A DNA stretch of 64,000 nucleotides from Neostapfia colusana. Its lineage: Eukaryota > Streptophyta > Magnoliopsida > Poales > Poaceae. Each line of letters opens with the position of its first letter. The first letter of the stretch is position 1. The stretch spans positions 76,157,683 to 76,221,682 of the forward strand of contig JASWHV010000001.1 in NCBI GenBank assembly GCA_030760725.1, in the 5' to 3' direction. The notes below the pieces were generated by a model. The model made no database searches. It was not told where the DNA came from and saw only the letters and a list, made by a program, of their open reading frames with translations. The position numbers and the translations under genes are program-made. This document shows, piece by piece, positions 8,213 through 20,074 of this stretch.

Positions 8213-11200
8213 TGTGACAGACAGAAATCTGTACAATCCAAGATCACAGAGAGTGGTGCCGCGCGACGCGACACCTGACAGCACAAATGATAAGGAACAC
8301 ATAGTATTACATCCAAACTTTCTGAATTTGTACAAAAGTAGTACAAACCTTCAGTTTACCTCTAATTTACAGAGTTTACTGCAGCGGAAATTATTTATAC
8401 AACTCACGCCTACCCTTAACTAGCAAAAGATGGTTGTCCAGCCCTACGGACAACCAACACTAGCTACACTCAGCTTCACTGCAGCGTGTACGGCTTCCAC
8501 ACAGCCTTAGTCCCTGACGGAGGATAGCCCTCGCCGGTGAACCCGTATTCTGAGACCATGGGGTACTCCTCACCTGCAAACACTCATAGCAGCAACCGTG
8601 AGCACGATGCCTCAGCATGTCTTAACTGACTCTCCTACACATGAAACTCTACATGCGAGTCATACTTAAAAATAGGATGTCAATTTGCAGCAAAGGACAC
8701 ACCTACAAGTTCATCCTTAATTCATATTTTAGCCACAAGTTAACGGTTCACAAATCTGAAATTTAGTGAGCAATATTTGGTGGCACACATGTAGCAATAC
8801 AAGTTATTCATAACAGCAGTAATGTATCAAAATCATTACATAGATTTACTACGTCACGACACAGTGAACAAGTGGTACTCATAACCGTGAGGGACAGTGA
8901 ATCGAATCGATATACAACTGCAGGGATACCCAAATAGCACGTCACATACGCCCATACTCGGAGCTGCACACCGCTCAACCGATGTCATACGGGATAACCT
9001 TTCACCAAACAGCCCAAACGTCGAACCGGTCGCACTAAAACGAGCAGGAGGTTCCCTACACGGAGCATCTATCTATGCCCGTTAGCGGATTTCCATCTTG
9101 TGCCATCAACCTACACCTATAAATTTTTGTGCTATACCTCGACGCACAGAGGTATAGGTTACATCAGTTTATCGGATCCCATATATCCGTTATGCCTTCG
9201 GTACATTCAAACTTGTTCAGCAGGGCCGCACACGGATCAGTCCTCAATCAACACAGGTAGGGCTATGCGCACAAGACTTCCTCTTGCTGCGTCATACGCC
9301 ACTGCCTAGTCTCATTTTTCTTACTAAAGTTACCTCACATCTCGAACCAATCTCGTATGTGGCGAATCCTATACTGGCGAGTAGATTCCAACTATTTGAC
9401 TTGTACCGAAGTCTATAATCATTAAGCAAAGCATGTTCTACTTGTGGACATAGACACTACCCTCACTCTCTTTGGAATAATTTGGTTATGCAATTATAGT
9501 TTCATCCATACTAAACTTTTTGCACATACATACCTCAAGCTAAGTCTATATAAAGCAAAACTTGATAACATTTGTTAAATGCGAACCGGGGCTTGCCTTT
9601 TTGCTGCTGGTCAGGGGTTAGATTTTCCTCCTGAGTTATGAAGTCCAAGACCTCCGGGGTTTCCTCGCTTTCAGCCGACTACACGTAATCAAATTAACGA
9701 TATTGTAAATTTAATGCAAATATGTTGAATTAACAACTAGAAAGATCCTAACTCTAGCTAGACATCTCTTTCGGCTCTGAAATTTTTACTGTGGCTTGGT
9801 GAGAACCTAATCAAACACTTGGCCAAATTTTATTTGAAACAAAACTCATTTGAGCCATGCTCAAATAAATGTCTAAATGGCCATTACTATAGATTCTAAG
9901 GATTTCTAGGGATTTTCATGGATCAAACCATTACATTCTGGGAACTAGAGTTTGAGATGGTTCTAATTGAGTTAGTTTCATGTAATTTGGAGAATTCTAG
10001 AGAAAGTTATGCTCTAATCAAGTTTGAGAAATTTCTGAAAACGTTTCTGAACATTTTCCCTTTTCTTTGGTTCAGTTCACTTAATCACACCATTAGGTAG
10101 ACTTAAAAACTTGGATGGATCAGAAATTTGGCATGAGACTCAAGGATATTAAAATGAACATCCAGGCCAAATTTGAGAATTTTCCACAAAGTGTATCTCC
10201 AGGGAAAATTCCGAACAGTTTAAACTTCAGGGAATTAATGCTTGAAAACTAAAGGCTTTCAAAGGATGAAACCTGTTCTGCTGAAAAGTAATCAAAGAGC
10301 TGAATCCAACGCAATTTATTTGAGGATTTTTGGACTTTCCTACACTAAGTTATGGCTGTTTGAAGTTTGAATTGAAAACTGAAGAAATGGAATTGTTTAA
10401 ATAGCTGACAGTGGGCCCCATGCGAGGTCTTCTTCTTCCTCCAGCCAAGGGCCTGAGCTACAGGAGAGTTCGCTGGAGTTTTTGCTACCAGCGCCGCCAA
10501 GGCTTGGATAAGGGAGGAATGGACGCAGAAATGATCAGCAAGACATGGGGAACTCAGAGAGGTGCCTGCCCCTTCGTGGGGATGTCTGGAAATAGGGCAG
10601 CGGCGGAGGCCTAGGGTTGCAGAACCTATGGCAATGTTTCCCGGAAAAAATATGGTGCGGCAGACTCCCAATTTTTCCGTGGAGCATCACTGGAGTATGA
10701 GGAAGAGCGGCATGATGTTGTTTTTTATGGAAACACGGCCTAACCTAGGGCGCACCGTGCGCAGGCTCACTTTTGCACATGGCAGTGGAGAAAAACTCGA
10801 TATCTGGGGCTACAGTCCATGAGTCACTATGAAAATCGATCGGTGGTTGCGCCCAGAGGACCACAGCCCATAGCTAAATCAGATTTGCAGTATTTGTAGT
10901 GAGCTGGGAGATTTTTAATATTGGTACCAGAGGTCAGTTCTGACCGAGTGGAGGAATTCTTGGAAATTCTTGCTTGATGCTGCACAAATTGAGCTAAGCT
11001 TCTGAGAGGAGTATTGGGGGACTCTGGCGCACCTCAGGGTCGATTTTTTGAGCTTTATACGTCCCGGAAAGAACTCGGGAGGAGATGACCAGCTGCTGCA
11101 CTTTGTGCGTGAGAGATGAGGGAGAGCAAAAGATCGTGAAGTGCCTTCATGTGAGAGCCAGGCAGGCAGCTCGCGCTGGCAGCTGCTCCTCGCGGTGGCG

Positions 11201-11817
11201 TGCTCTGAAACGAAGAAGTCAGTTCTGAACAGAGAGGATGACATGTGGGGTCCACAGCCCCTAAAACCTTCTCCCCTCTGTGCTTTAATATTCTCGCACC
11301 ACCTTTGTCCAACTTCCACCAAAATTGGAGGGTAGGCCAAACAAAATATTGGAAATTTAAATCTGAAATCGGATTTCAAAATGAGCACGTTTGGTTCAGA
11401 ATTCGAATTCAAATTTGAACTTGAATGTGCTCTCAAATATTCCTTTGAATAAATTGTAGATGAGCTCCAATAATATCCAAATTTGGACCGGAAGCTCTTT
11501 GATACATGGGAAATGCATTGGTGAATTCATTTGTATACATTTGGACAATATGAATATGGATCCTTTGAAAAGATTCAAATTTATCTTTAAATTTCCCTCC
11601 ACTCTACTCATAGAGGATGTGCACATGAGTGTATTTTAGGGAGTGAAGTTCACTCCTGATGTTAACACGTGCTAATTAGGAGTTGAAGAAAATTTTTAAC
11701 TCCCTCACATGTCCATTGTATGCTTATCATTGTATGTAACAAAAAATCAAACTTTCTTCCCCCTTAACATTGCCTCATAAGTTGAGATAGAACTTTACAA
11801 AAGTCAGGGCTGTTACA
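8213..11817 (-). repeat. E3 3' LTR
   Basis: 3605 bases, TGTGAC at the left and GTTACA at the right. It contains a 9-3-9 hairpin near the left edge and the motif ACCGGGGCTTGCC near 9585. A block around 9900-10100 is strongly similar to E7 and E9 LTRs. A GGGCCCCAT motif near 10413 follows GCTGACAGT. The right 1 kb is unlike the E7 LTR start. No coding region is convincing. ORF-like stretches in it are not conserved in related LTRs. Confidence 0.93.
8255..8275. repeat. 9-3-9 hairpin in the E3 3' LTR
   Basis: Arms GGTGCCGCG and CGCGACACC around a 3-base loop, with one G-T type pair in RNA. Equivalent hairpins occur in the E3 5' LTR, E6, E7, E8 and E9 with different stem bases. Confidence 0.8.
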
Positions 11818-11840
11818 TTCCTCCCCCCCCCCTTAAAAGA
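11818..11840 (-). promoter_or_regulatory. E3 polypurine tract
   Basis: Directly inside the 3' LTR. In element sense it is a purine run with ten consecutive G (11823-11832) followed by AGGAA. It primes plus-strand DNA synthesis. The equivalent in E7 has only five G before AGGGA. Confidence 0.85.
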
Positions 11841-11887
11841 ATCTCGTCCCCATATTACAAAAATAAGAGATGAAGAGGTAAGAGGAA

Positions 11888-14800
11888 TTACCCGAGATGA
11901 GATGCCAAGAAATCCGGATAAATTGAGCGAAGGAAGTCTTCACTCTCCCACGTTGCTTCCTCAGCGGTGTGGTTGCTCCACAATACCTTGTAGAACCACA
12001 GCGTTCGGTTACGCGTGGTCCTAGCCTTCTCATCAATAATTTCCACCAGATATTCAGCTTAGGTTAAATCCGGTTGCAACTCACCAATATCTTCAGTGGG
12101 AACAACAGCTGTATACTTTAGACATTTCTGAAGTTGTGAGGCATGGAATATGTCATGAACATCAGCGGGAGACGCCGGTAGTTCCAGGTTATACGCCACT
12201 GGTCACATTTCTAGGTGGCGGCATAGGATCCAATAAATTAGGGAGCGAGTTTCCCCTTCACGCCGAATCGGTGTACCCCCTTCATCGGAGACACACGGAG
12301 ATAAATGTGTTCTCCAACGTCGAAGTGCAGCGGCCTACGCCTCTTATCAGCGTAACTTTTCTGTCGGGATTGGACAGCTTTTAAATTTGCTTGAATTACC
12401 CAAACTCGTTCTTCAGTGGGGTGTGGCATTTACGACCGTAGAGAGCCTCATAGGGTGCCATCTTGATACTCGCTTGATAGTTGTTGTTATACGAGAACTC
12501 CGCCAACGGTAAATGATCATCCCAATTATCACCGTGGTGGATGGCGCATGCTCCCAGCATGTCTTCTAACACTTGATTCACCCTCTCAGTTTGTCCATCT
12601 GTCTGAGGTTGATATGCGGAGCTTCTAATCAGCTTTGTACCAAAAGAAGCGTGCAACTGCTCCCAGAAATGAGCCACGAACAGTGTACCACGATCTAAGA
12701 TTATTGTCTTGGGTACGCCGTGCAAGCACAAGATTTTTGCAATGTACAACTCCTCATACTTGCTAGCATGGTAATTCGTATGCATGGGAATGAAATGATC
12801 CGACTTGGTTAACCGGTCAACGATTACCCAAATGGAATCATGCTTGCGAACAGTCATGGGTAATCCCACAATGAAATCCATGCTAACATCTTCCCATTTC
12901 CATGCTGGAATTTTCAGCAGCCCTGATTTCCTCATGTGATCCGCCTTCACTCGTCTACAAGTATCACACTCGGATACGTATTTTACAATTTCCCATTTCA
13001 TCCGTGTCCATCAAAATTTACTCTTAAAATCATGGAACATTTTGTTGCTGCCCGGATGAATGGGAAACTTAGACATGTGAACTTCATCTAGGATCTTCTT
13101 TCTCAGCTCCATATTCCGGGTTACGACTATGCGGTCATTCAACCATAGTGTCCCCCCTTCATCCTTATGGAAACATTTGATATCCCTGCTGTCTATTCGT
13201 TTCCGGAGATGTGACATGCCTTTGTCAATTCTGTGAGCTGCAATAATATCCTCCCTAATGGTACGAATGAGAGCAAGGTTGTGAAGTGATCAATATGGAA
13301 CCAAGTATAAACTCGGTTCTTCCTCTTCCATCGGTGAAATAGTGAGGTTATGGACATGTGATTTCCGACTCAGCGCGTCGGCAACCACATTTTCCTTGCC
13401 GGGGTGGTAATGAATCTCAATCTCATAGTCTTTGATTAATTCTAACCACCTCCTCTGTCTCATATGCAGCTCCTTATGGGTGAAGATATATTTTAAGCTC
13501 TTGTGGTCGGTGTAGAGATGCACCAAATTTCAAATAAGATAGTGTCTCCACATTTTTAGCGCCAATACCACAGCAGCGAGCTCAATATCATGAGTCGGAT
13601 AGTGCTGCTCGTGGTTTCCATGTTGGCGTGAGCCATACGCGACCACCCATACTTCTTGCATCAACACGAAGCCAAGCCCAATACCGGACGCATCACAATA
13701 TACGTCAAAAGGTTTGGTCGTACCCGGTTGAGCTAAGATTGGGGCTGTTGTGAGATGCATCACCAATGCTTGGAATGCTCCTTCACATGCAGAGTTCCAA
13801 ACATATTTCATCCCCTTTTTCAATAATTCAGTCATTGGTTTAGCAAGCTTGGAGAAGCTCGGGATGAACCTCCGGTAATATCCCGCTAAACCGAGGAAGC
13901 TTCTGACTTCATGGATGGAAGTGGGAGCTTTCCATTTCAGCACCTGCTCAATCTTGCGTGGATCAACCGCAATGCCTTCCGCTGAGATGGTATGTCCCAA
14001 AAATGGTACTTGGCCGATCGAAAACTCGCATTTGCTGAACTTGTTATAAAGCTTATGGTCCCGCAATCGTTGAAGGACGATACGCAAGTGTTCGGCGTGT
14101 TGTTCTTCCAACTTGGAGTAAACAAATATATCATCTATGAACACCACCACAAACTTGTCCAACTCCAGCATGAATACTGAGTTCATGAGATACATGAAAT
14201 GTGCCAGGGCGTTAGTGAGACTGAAAGACATGACGAGATATTCATATAGTCCATATCTCATCGAGAATGCCGTCTTTGGAATATCCTCCGCTCAGATTTT
14301 TATTTGATGATACCTGGAGCAAAGGTCCATCTTTGAAAACACACTTGCACCCACAAGTTGATCGAACAGGATATCAATATGGGGCAGTGGATATTTGTTC
14401 TTGATGGTGACGGCACTGAGTGGTCGGTAATCCACACATAACCTCAATGTTTCATCTTTCTTCTCGACGAACAACACCATTGAGATGTTGAATGAAACCT
14501 TTACTCAACAAGTCATTGAGCTGTTCCTTCAATTCATCCAGCTCATTCGGAGCCATCTTATACGGTCTCCGCGATAAGGGTGTTGTCTCGGTGCAAGTTC
14601 AATCTTGAACTCAGCATCCCGTTCAGGTGGCACGCCCGGAAGATTATCCGGGAACACGTCGGGGTATTCTCGGACTACGGGGATGTCATCCAACTTTGGA
14701 GGTTCAGTATTATAGGCTGCTGAAACTTCCGGGACAGGGCTGTCTAATAAGATTGAATGTGTATGGTGGAATGGAGAATTCAAATGAACCGTCCATGATA

Positions 14801-15107
14801 GAGTTTCTAGGACAGTATCATGGTAGCGTAACCATGACATTCCTAAGATTGCATCAATCTTTTGTCCCTCAAGGATAATCAAAGTAGTGGGGTATATCTT
14901 CCCACCTAAGCACAGTGGTTCTTTTGGAATCATCATATTCGCTGAAATCTTCCCTCTCGGTGAGCAAATCATATATGCGTAATCGGTTGGGAAGACTTTC
15001 AGTTCATGCTTAGCAACATATGATGCACTTATGAAACTGTGGGTTGCACCCAAATTGAACAAAATGATGATTGCGCGATCATTGAGAGTGAACGTACCTG
15101 CCAGCAC
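11888..15107 (-). pseudogene. pol: E3 pol: protease, RT, RNase H, integrase, chromodomain, broken
   Basis: In element order the first domain is protease (about 14529-15107), whose catalytic Asp-Ser-Gly is changed to Asn-Leu-Gly near 15051-15059. RT (about 13700-14480) has CVDYRPLSAVTIKNKYPLP and FIDDIFVYSK. RNase H has VYCDASGIGLG and YTDHKSLKYIF. Integrase (about 12400-13217) has the zinc CDTC, SMDFIVGLP, LDRG and DGQTERVNQ. A chromodomain (about 11890-12065) has NRTLWFYK and a WSNHT segment. It ends at TAA 11888-11890. Stops or shifts near 14290, 13528, 13220 and 13005 split it. About 16 codons after the GRKCHTPL motif are missing near 12415. Compared with E7, the integrase deletion is unique to this copy. 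Non-functional. Confidence 0.92.
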
Positions 15108-16312
15108 GTTCTCTCCTTCCGGGACGTCCTCATTGTCGAGGTAAGGAATGCCCCCAGCTCGCTGACTTCCGGGACTTGCAGTTCATGCTTAGCCACATAT
15201 GATGCCTTATTGGGCTTGACCACTGCTTTGCTGCCCCTGTGGGCAGTCCTTGGAGAAATGGCCTGCCTGTCCACACGTGAAGCATGTGTAGCGAGGCGGT
15301 CCTCCGCTGACCGGTGGACGGAATCCCGTGGCGCGTTGTTCCTGTGGAAACGCCCGGGGTACCATATGCTTCTGTTCCTGCTGTTGTGGTCGCGGTGGTG
15401 GAATCGGCTATCGGAATGGGGAGGGTTGATAAGAATGACCCCCAAACTGTTTGGGTCATGCCGGTGGATGGCACTGTTGGCTGGATGGTGTCCGATATGC
15501 CATTCGGTATTTTTTTGGGAGCTCCACCCCCGCTGCTCGGTGGAGCGCTGCGTTTCCTCTGCTCAGCATTCTCTTAGAGAATCACAGCATTGACGAGGTC
15601 GTTGAAGGTGCCACGATTGCATTGCGCGATATGCATATTCATCTCATGATTCAGACCACGATAGAACTGATCGCGCTTTCTCTCCTCGGTGGAGATGTAG
15701 TCTGCCGCGTACTGCGGCAGATGGTTGAAGACGCGGGAGTATTCATAGGCACTCCTCCCGCCTTGTTTCAGTTCCAAGAACTCTTGAAACTTCCTCTTCA
15801 TCATATCTGGAGGTATGTGATAGGTGCGGAACGCCTCCCGGAACTCTTGCCATTCAACAGCGTGGCCAGCAGTCAGTGAGGAAAGATGATTTGCCCACCA
15901 CGCACCAGCGGCACCATGAAGTTGCTGCACCGTGAAGAGAGTCTTCTACCGCTCCGTGCATTGGAGCTGCCCGAACTTGGACTCGATAGTCCGCAGCCAG
16001 TTGTTGGCCTCCAGTGGTTCCGCCGCTTTGGTGAACACCGGTGGATGCGTACTCATGAAATCCGAGTACGTGTTGATGTAGGGCTCATGAGGCCCCCTTT
16101 CTTGATGCATCCTGTCCTGGGACGTACCCTGGACAATCATTCGGAGCAGATCAGTCTGCTCCTCACGAGAGCCAACCAGCGCCAAGATCAGTAAGCAGAG
16201 GCGGCGGCGGTGGTTGCTGCTGCGGGGTGTTGTCGTAGGCAGGTGGCTGGGAGTCATCACCCCATTGTTGACTCGAGCCCCCGACGTCGTGCGTGGCCCA
16301 GATACGAACCAT
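15108..16312 (-). pseudogene. gag: E3 gag, broken
   Basis: Probable start at ATG 16312 (MVRIWATHDVGG). A glutamine/proline-rich N-terminus, the gag domain (STHPPVF, AAEPLEANNWL, AGAWWANHLSSL, EFREAFRTYHIP, FYRGLNHEM) and a CCHC knuckle (CFTCGQAGHFSKDC, 15243-15284) follow. The domain is split over at least three frames, with breaks near 16190, 15940 and 15570. The same protein in E7 starts at GTG. It would form the particle core. This copy is dead. Confidence 0.88.
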
Positions 16313-17466
16313 ATGCAACCATAATGACAATAAAATCAACCCCACAGCATACTCCATGCAGTCCATAAAATATTAGTAAACCATAATGAGGTAAAAAGGT
16401 GATACATCTTGTATATGGATAATGTAATAACTTTGCACAAGCTATACCATTACCAGACCAAATACAAATCAGTGAAATCCAAATTGATGGACTTCCTCTT
16501 TGGAAGTTCATCTCAACTAGATTTGGTCACTACGAGACGTTTCTATCGCTTTGTCATGATGTATACTATCCTTTTATCTCCAATACGACATAAATATAGT
16601 CTCTAGCGGAAAGAACTTGAGTAGGTAATATACTCAATTCCTTCACTAGTTGAAGATAACAACCCATTGGGTGTAATAAAACCCCAATAGGTACAACAAT
16701 CCCTCAAAGGAGCTCAACTGTTCAGCCCTTTGCCCAGAATGACCAGTTTCTACTTATCCCAGATTTTCAACTGATACTTGGCATTTTCATAACTCAAGTT
16801 GCATACAAAAGTTAAAGTTAACTTCAGTATATTTTCAACGAGTATTTATTTGCCCACTGATCAGCTCTGGTTAAAAAGTTATGATAACCCAAATTTGACA
16901 GAATTCCTGGAAGAATTTCAACAGCACCTCCTTTGAAATTTGCTGTTTTCAACTCAACAGTCCACTGAATTCTGTACTGCAGCTGTACAAACATTGAATT
17001 ACAAAGATGTAACACATCTCCAAAACTTTCCAAAAGTGTATCATATGATTATTTTATATTTTTCTACAACAGGTTATGATTGAAAAACAGAACAGTCCAG
17101 AGAGAGTTTTGAGTCTGTCATGGTTCTGGACAGTTTACACACATCTGGAATTTCAACCAGCTTGATGTGTGATTCTGTTCTGGAAGTCTACAACAAAGAT
17201 GTAGCGCACTTAAACCCCTTTACAGAACTATATCACACACCTCCATTGGCTAAATAACATGTGAGTTATGCTCTGTCAAAGTCCAGCAATGTTTCTGCCA
17301 GAAACAGAGCACTCTGTTTTTGAAGTTCCTTAGGCTGAACTCCTAAATTTTTGGAATTTCTTTTCAAAACCAGAGTCCTAAGAAGTAAACTTGGTTATCT
17401 TAGTTCTTTTTAAAAGTTGTTTTAAATGCAATCATGATTTTTATATGTCGGTACTACGTTCCTCAC
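16313..17466 (-). other. E3 leader, gag-proximal part
   Basis: AT-rich non-coding leader of E3 between gag and the E4 insertion. It aligns, inverted, with the E7 leader around 52485-53650, for example the segment with ATTCTGGGC and CAGAGCTGATC. I see no ORF0-like frame and no other feature. Confidence 0.75.
17462..17466. repeat. E4 target-site duplication, left copy (ctcac)
   Basis: Matches the copy after E4 at 27178-27182. The related E7 leader near 52480 carries the uninterrupted site with one copy. Confidence 0.95.
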
Positions 17467-17559
17467 TGTGAGACCTATGTGTGCTGAATACATTGGCAAT
17501 TAGGATAAAAATTAGCATTAACATTCAAAGTTTTGAATATTGCCAAAACATTCTTCTGT

Positions 17560-17665
17560 GGCAAGGTCCGACAAGTTCTTTTTTAGATCTGCCAAGTGTT
17601 GGCAAGGTCCGACGCAAGGTCCGGAGAGCTCCTGCAAGGTCCGGAAAGCTTCTGTGAGGTCCGGA
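17560..17665 (+). repeat. AGGTCCG motif cluster in the E4 5' LTR
   Basis: Five exact or near copies of (C)AAGGTCCG(A/G), 13-45 bases apart, within about 100 bases of U3. The same cluster is in the 3' LTR at 25645-25752 with one more intact copy. A likely regulatory repeat. Confidence 0.75.
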
Positions 17666-18549
17666 GCTTGTTTTTAGGGAGCTCCCATGAAGTTCAACTC
17701 GTAGAACTGCAGCGTCTTGTTTTTGCTTTTAACTCACAATGTTTCAAACTTGCTTTATGGGAAGGTTTGCTTAGTATTAATTTGCTAAGTTTTTGGTGTG
17801 TTTTGGTGGTTATGGCTGTTATCATTTGATATGGTTTGCAACATGCTTATGTGACGTGCTCATGTAAGGTGTTGTGGTTTTCGAACTAACGTGAGTCAAG
17901 TCGAGGACTTGTGCTCGGAAGAATTGGTTGTTGATTCATGTGCAGGTGTTGATTGAGTTCAAGACATGGCTGGTGACGGGATCCTTGGACTAGTCTCAGG
18001 GAGGACATGAGGTTCCAACAACCAAGTTCGGGAGGAGCTGTGGTTGAGTTGATCGGGAGGTCGCGCAACATGTTTGGATCAAGGGCAGTGCATATGAAGG
18101 TTGCGTGTACGTCGTTGGAAGGTGTTTGCACGTGTGCAAGGAGTGCATGGACGTGGCAACATTGTTCCAAGGCGTGATGAAGAGAAGTGGACGTAAAGAA
18201 TTTGTCGGAAAGGTCCAACCGGCTGGATTGCGTACTCAGGCTGAGGCTGAGTCGGATATGGCTCAAATATGGAAGATTTGAGTTGGTTATGATAGGATTT
18301 CATGCTAGGCACGAAGTTGAGTTGTTTTAGGAATATTTAGGACGTTCCTAAGGTGTTTGGAAGTCTCACAATTGCTTCTATCTGCGAATAGGAGAGTCCT
18401 GAGCAGTTATGGTAAGTTAGGATACGAGTCCAATTAGGAGTAGGAGTCCTAGATTGGATTGATTAGCCTGAGGGCTGGCTACAAAAGCAAGAGAGGCCAG
18501 AGCTCTCGTGGGTAGAGAACTTTGGGCTGTTCCTCTTGTGTTTCTATTG

Positions 18550-18555
18550 AATAAA
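18550..18555 (+). promoter_or_regulatory. Poly(A) signal candidate in the E4 5' LTR
   Basis: AATAAA in the LTR, repeated at 26636-26641 in the 3' LTR, where it would define the transcript end. Motif only. Confidence 0.5.
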
Positions 18556-19065
18556 GTTCATAGTTTCGAGGAGCTTTCGTGCCTTGTTCGTCCGATTTGT
18601 TTTTCGTCAAGTCTTTCTCGCCGAGTTTTTGGACTGACCGACGTTGCTTCGGTGTTTCGTTCATAACTCGAGTTTTACAGATCCGATTGACGTGATTCTT
18701 TTTGGGTTGTCTTCACAACTCAATTATCTATCATCTGTAGTTTTTGAGATTCACGAGTTTCTTTGCAGCGTTGCAGATCTGTTTTATATCGGGTAGAACA
18801 GATTGATCTTCGTTTAATGTTTTGATCTTATCTCAAGTTTTACTTCGTGTTTTCAAGTGATTCTTGTTGCATTAGATACGTGAATTGATTCTCTACATCT
18901 CTACTTGATTTTTCACGGTTGAACACGTTTGAAAACACTTGCACACACAGTTTCTTTAACCGATTGATTTTTTGCTGAGGGGTTTTTGTTGTTTCCGCTG
19001 CGAAAAGTTTTAATCTACCATTCACCCCCTCTGGTAGCTTTTCACATGCTCTTCGATCCTACAAT

Positions 19066-19077
19066 TGGTATTAGAGC
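19066..19077 (+). promoter_or_regulatory. E4 primer-binding site (tRNA-Met type)
   Basis: TGGTATTAGAGC, one mismatch to the usual TGGTATCAGAGC, two bases after the 5' LTR. It primes minus-strand DNA synthesis. Confidence 0.88.
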
Positions 19078-19124
19078 CAAGGTGCTCTAATCTTTGTGAT
19101 TTGCACGTGTTTTGACTAACCATC

Positions 19125-20034
19125 ATGGAGAAGTACTCCGCAAAACCTTGTGTGTTCAATGGCATCGATTTTCAGGTTTGGAAGGCGCGGATGGAGGCCT
19201 ACATACAGGCGCAAGGCTTCGCCATATGGGAAAAGGTCTACCGGAACTTCGATGTACCACCCTACGATCAAGTTACGGCTGCGAACATGAGAGATGTTGA
19301 CAACAACAACAACAAGGCTCGCAACTTGATCATCCAAGGATTGACTCAAAGCGACTTCGACTGTGTTGCACACCTCCAATCTGCATATGATGTTTGGAAA
19401 GCTCTTTGTGACTACCATGAAGGATCCAATACGATCAAGGAGGTAAGGCAAGATATGTTCAAGAAAGAATAAATGCGTTTTGAAATGCAACCCGGTGAGT
19501 CTATTGACGACCTTTTTGCTCGCTTTAATAAAATTCTCAGCAACTTGCGTAGTGTCAATGTTAACTTTTCAGATGCTGAAAATGCTAGACAATTGTTAGG
19601 AGCATTAGATATGTCAATTTGGGAGATGAAAGTTACATCTATTCGTGAATCTACTGTCATGTGTTCTCTTACTTTAGATGTGCTTTATTCTAAATTGAAA
19701 ACTCATGAAATTGACATCATCTCGCGCAAAAACCCCAACAAGTCTATTGCATTTGTTTCGCAACGTGACATGTCTAGTTCTAGTCAATCATCATCTAGTG
19801 GTGCACTCTCTTTGCTGTCCTCTCTAACCCTTGAACAGATTGAAGAGTTTCCAGAGGAGGAGCTTGCACTCATCTCTACTCGGTTCTCAAAAGCATTGCA
19901 AAATGTGAGAACTAGAAGGAGAGGAAGCTCCGGACCTCAGTGATGTTTTGAATGTGGTAAGACAGGACATTTTCGTACGGAGTGCCCTAACCTTTCAGGT
20001 CCGACTTCACGTGAAGAAAAGCAAACAAGGCCGT
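19125..20034 (+). pseudogene. gag: E4 gag, broken
   Basis: Starts at ATG 19125 (MEKYSAKPCVFNGIDF). It has the copia gag domain with FQVWKARMEAYIQAQG, WKALCDYHEG and a LARFNKILSNL-type segment, then serine-rich linker and a CCHC knuckle CFECGKTGHFRTEC near 19948. In-frame TAA at 19470-19472 and TGA at 19941-19943 interrupt it, the second directly before the knuckle, and a further stop follows near 20034. Frame continuity on both sides shows simple point mutations. It would form the particle and bind RNA. Confidence 0.92.
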
Positions 20035-20074
20035 AGAATCATTTGCAAAGAATAAGAAGAAGAAAGATTTATCA

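Larger units (their letters stand above)
17467..19063 (+). repeat. E4 5' LTR
   Basis: 1597 bases bounded by TGTGAGACC and GATCCTACA. It holds a cluster of AGGTCCG motifs at 17560-17665 and an AATAAA at 18550-18555. The LTR lacks about 35 bases present in the 3' LTR near 26813-26848. Reverse-strand ORFs in it are small and have no recognisable domain. Confidence 0.95.

Noticed and set aside
10915..11436. 173-codon minus-strand frame in the E3 3' LTR
   Set aside because: No counterpart in related LTRs and no recognisable domain. Long open runs are expected in GC-richer LTR parts.
17560..17665. Regular short repeats considered as a CRISPR-like array
   Set aside because: Only 7-base repeats with irregular short spacing inside a eukaryotic LTR.
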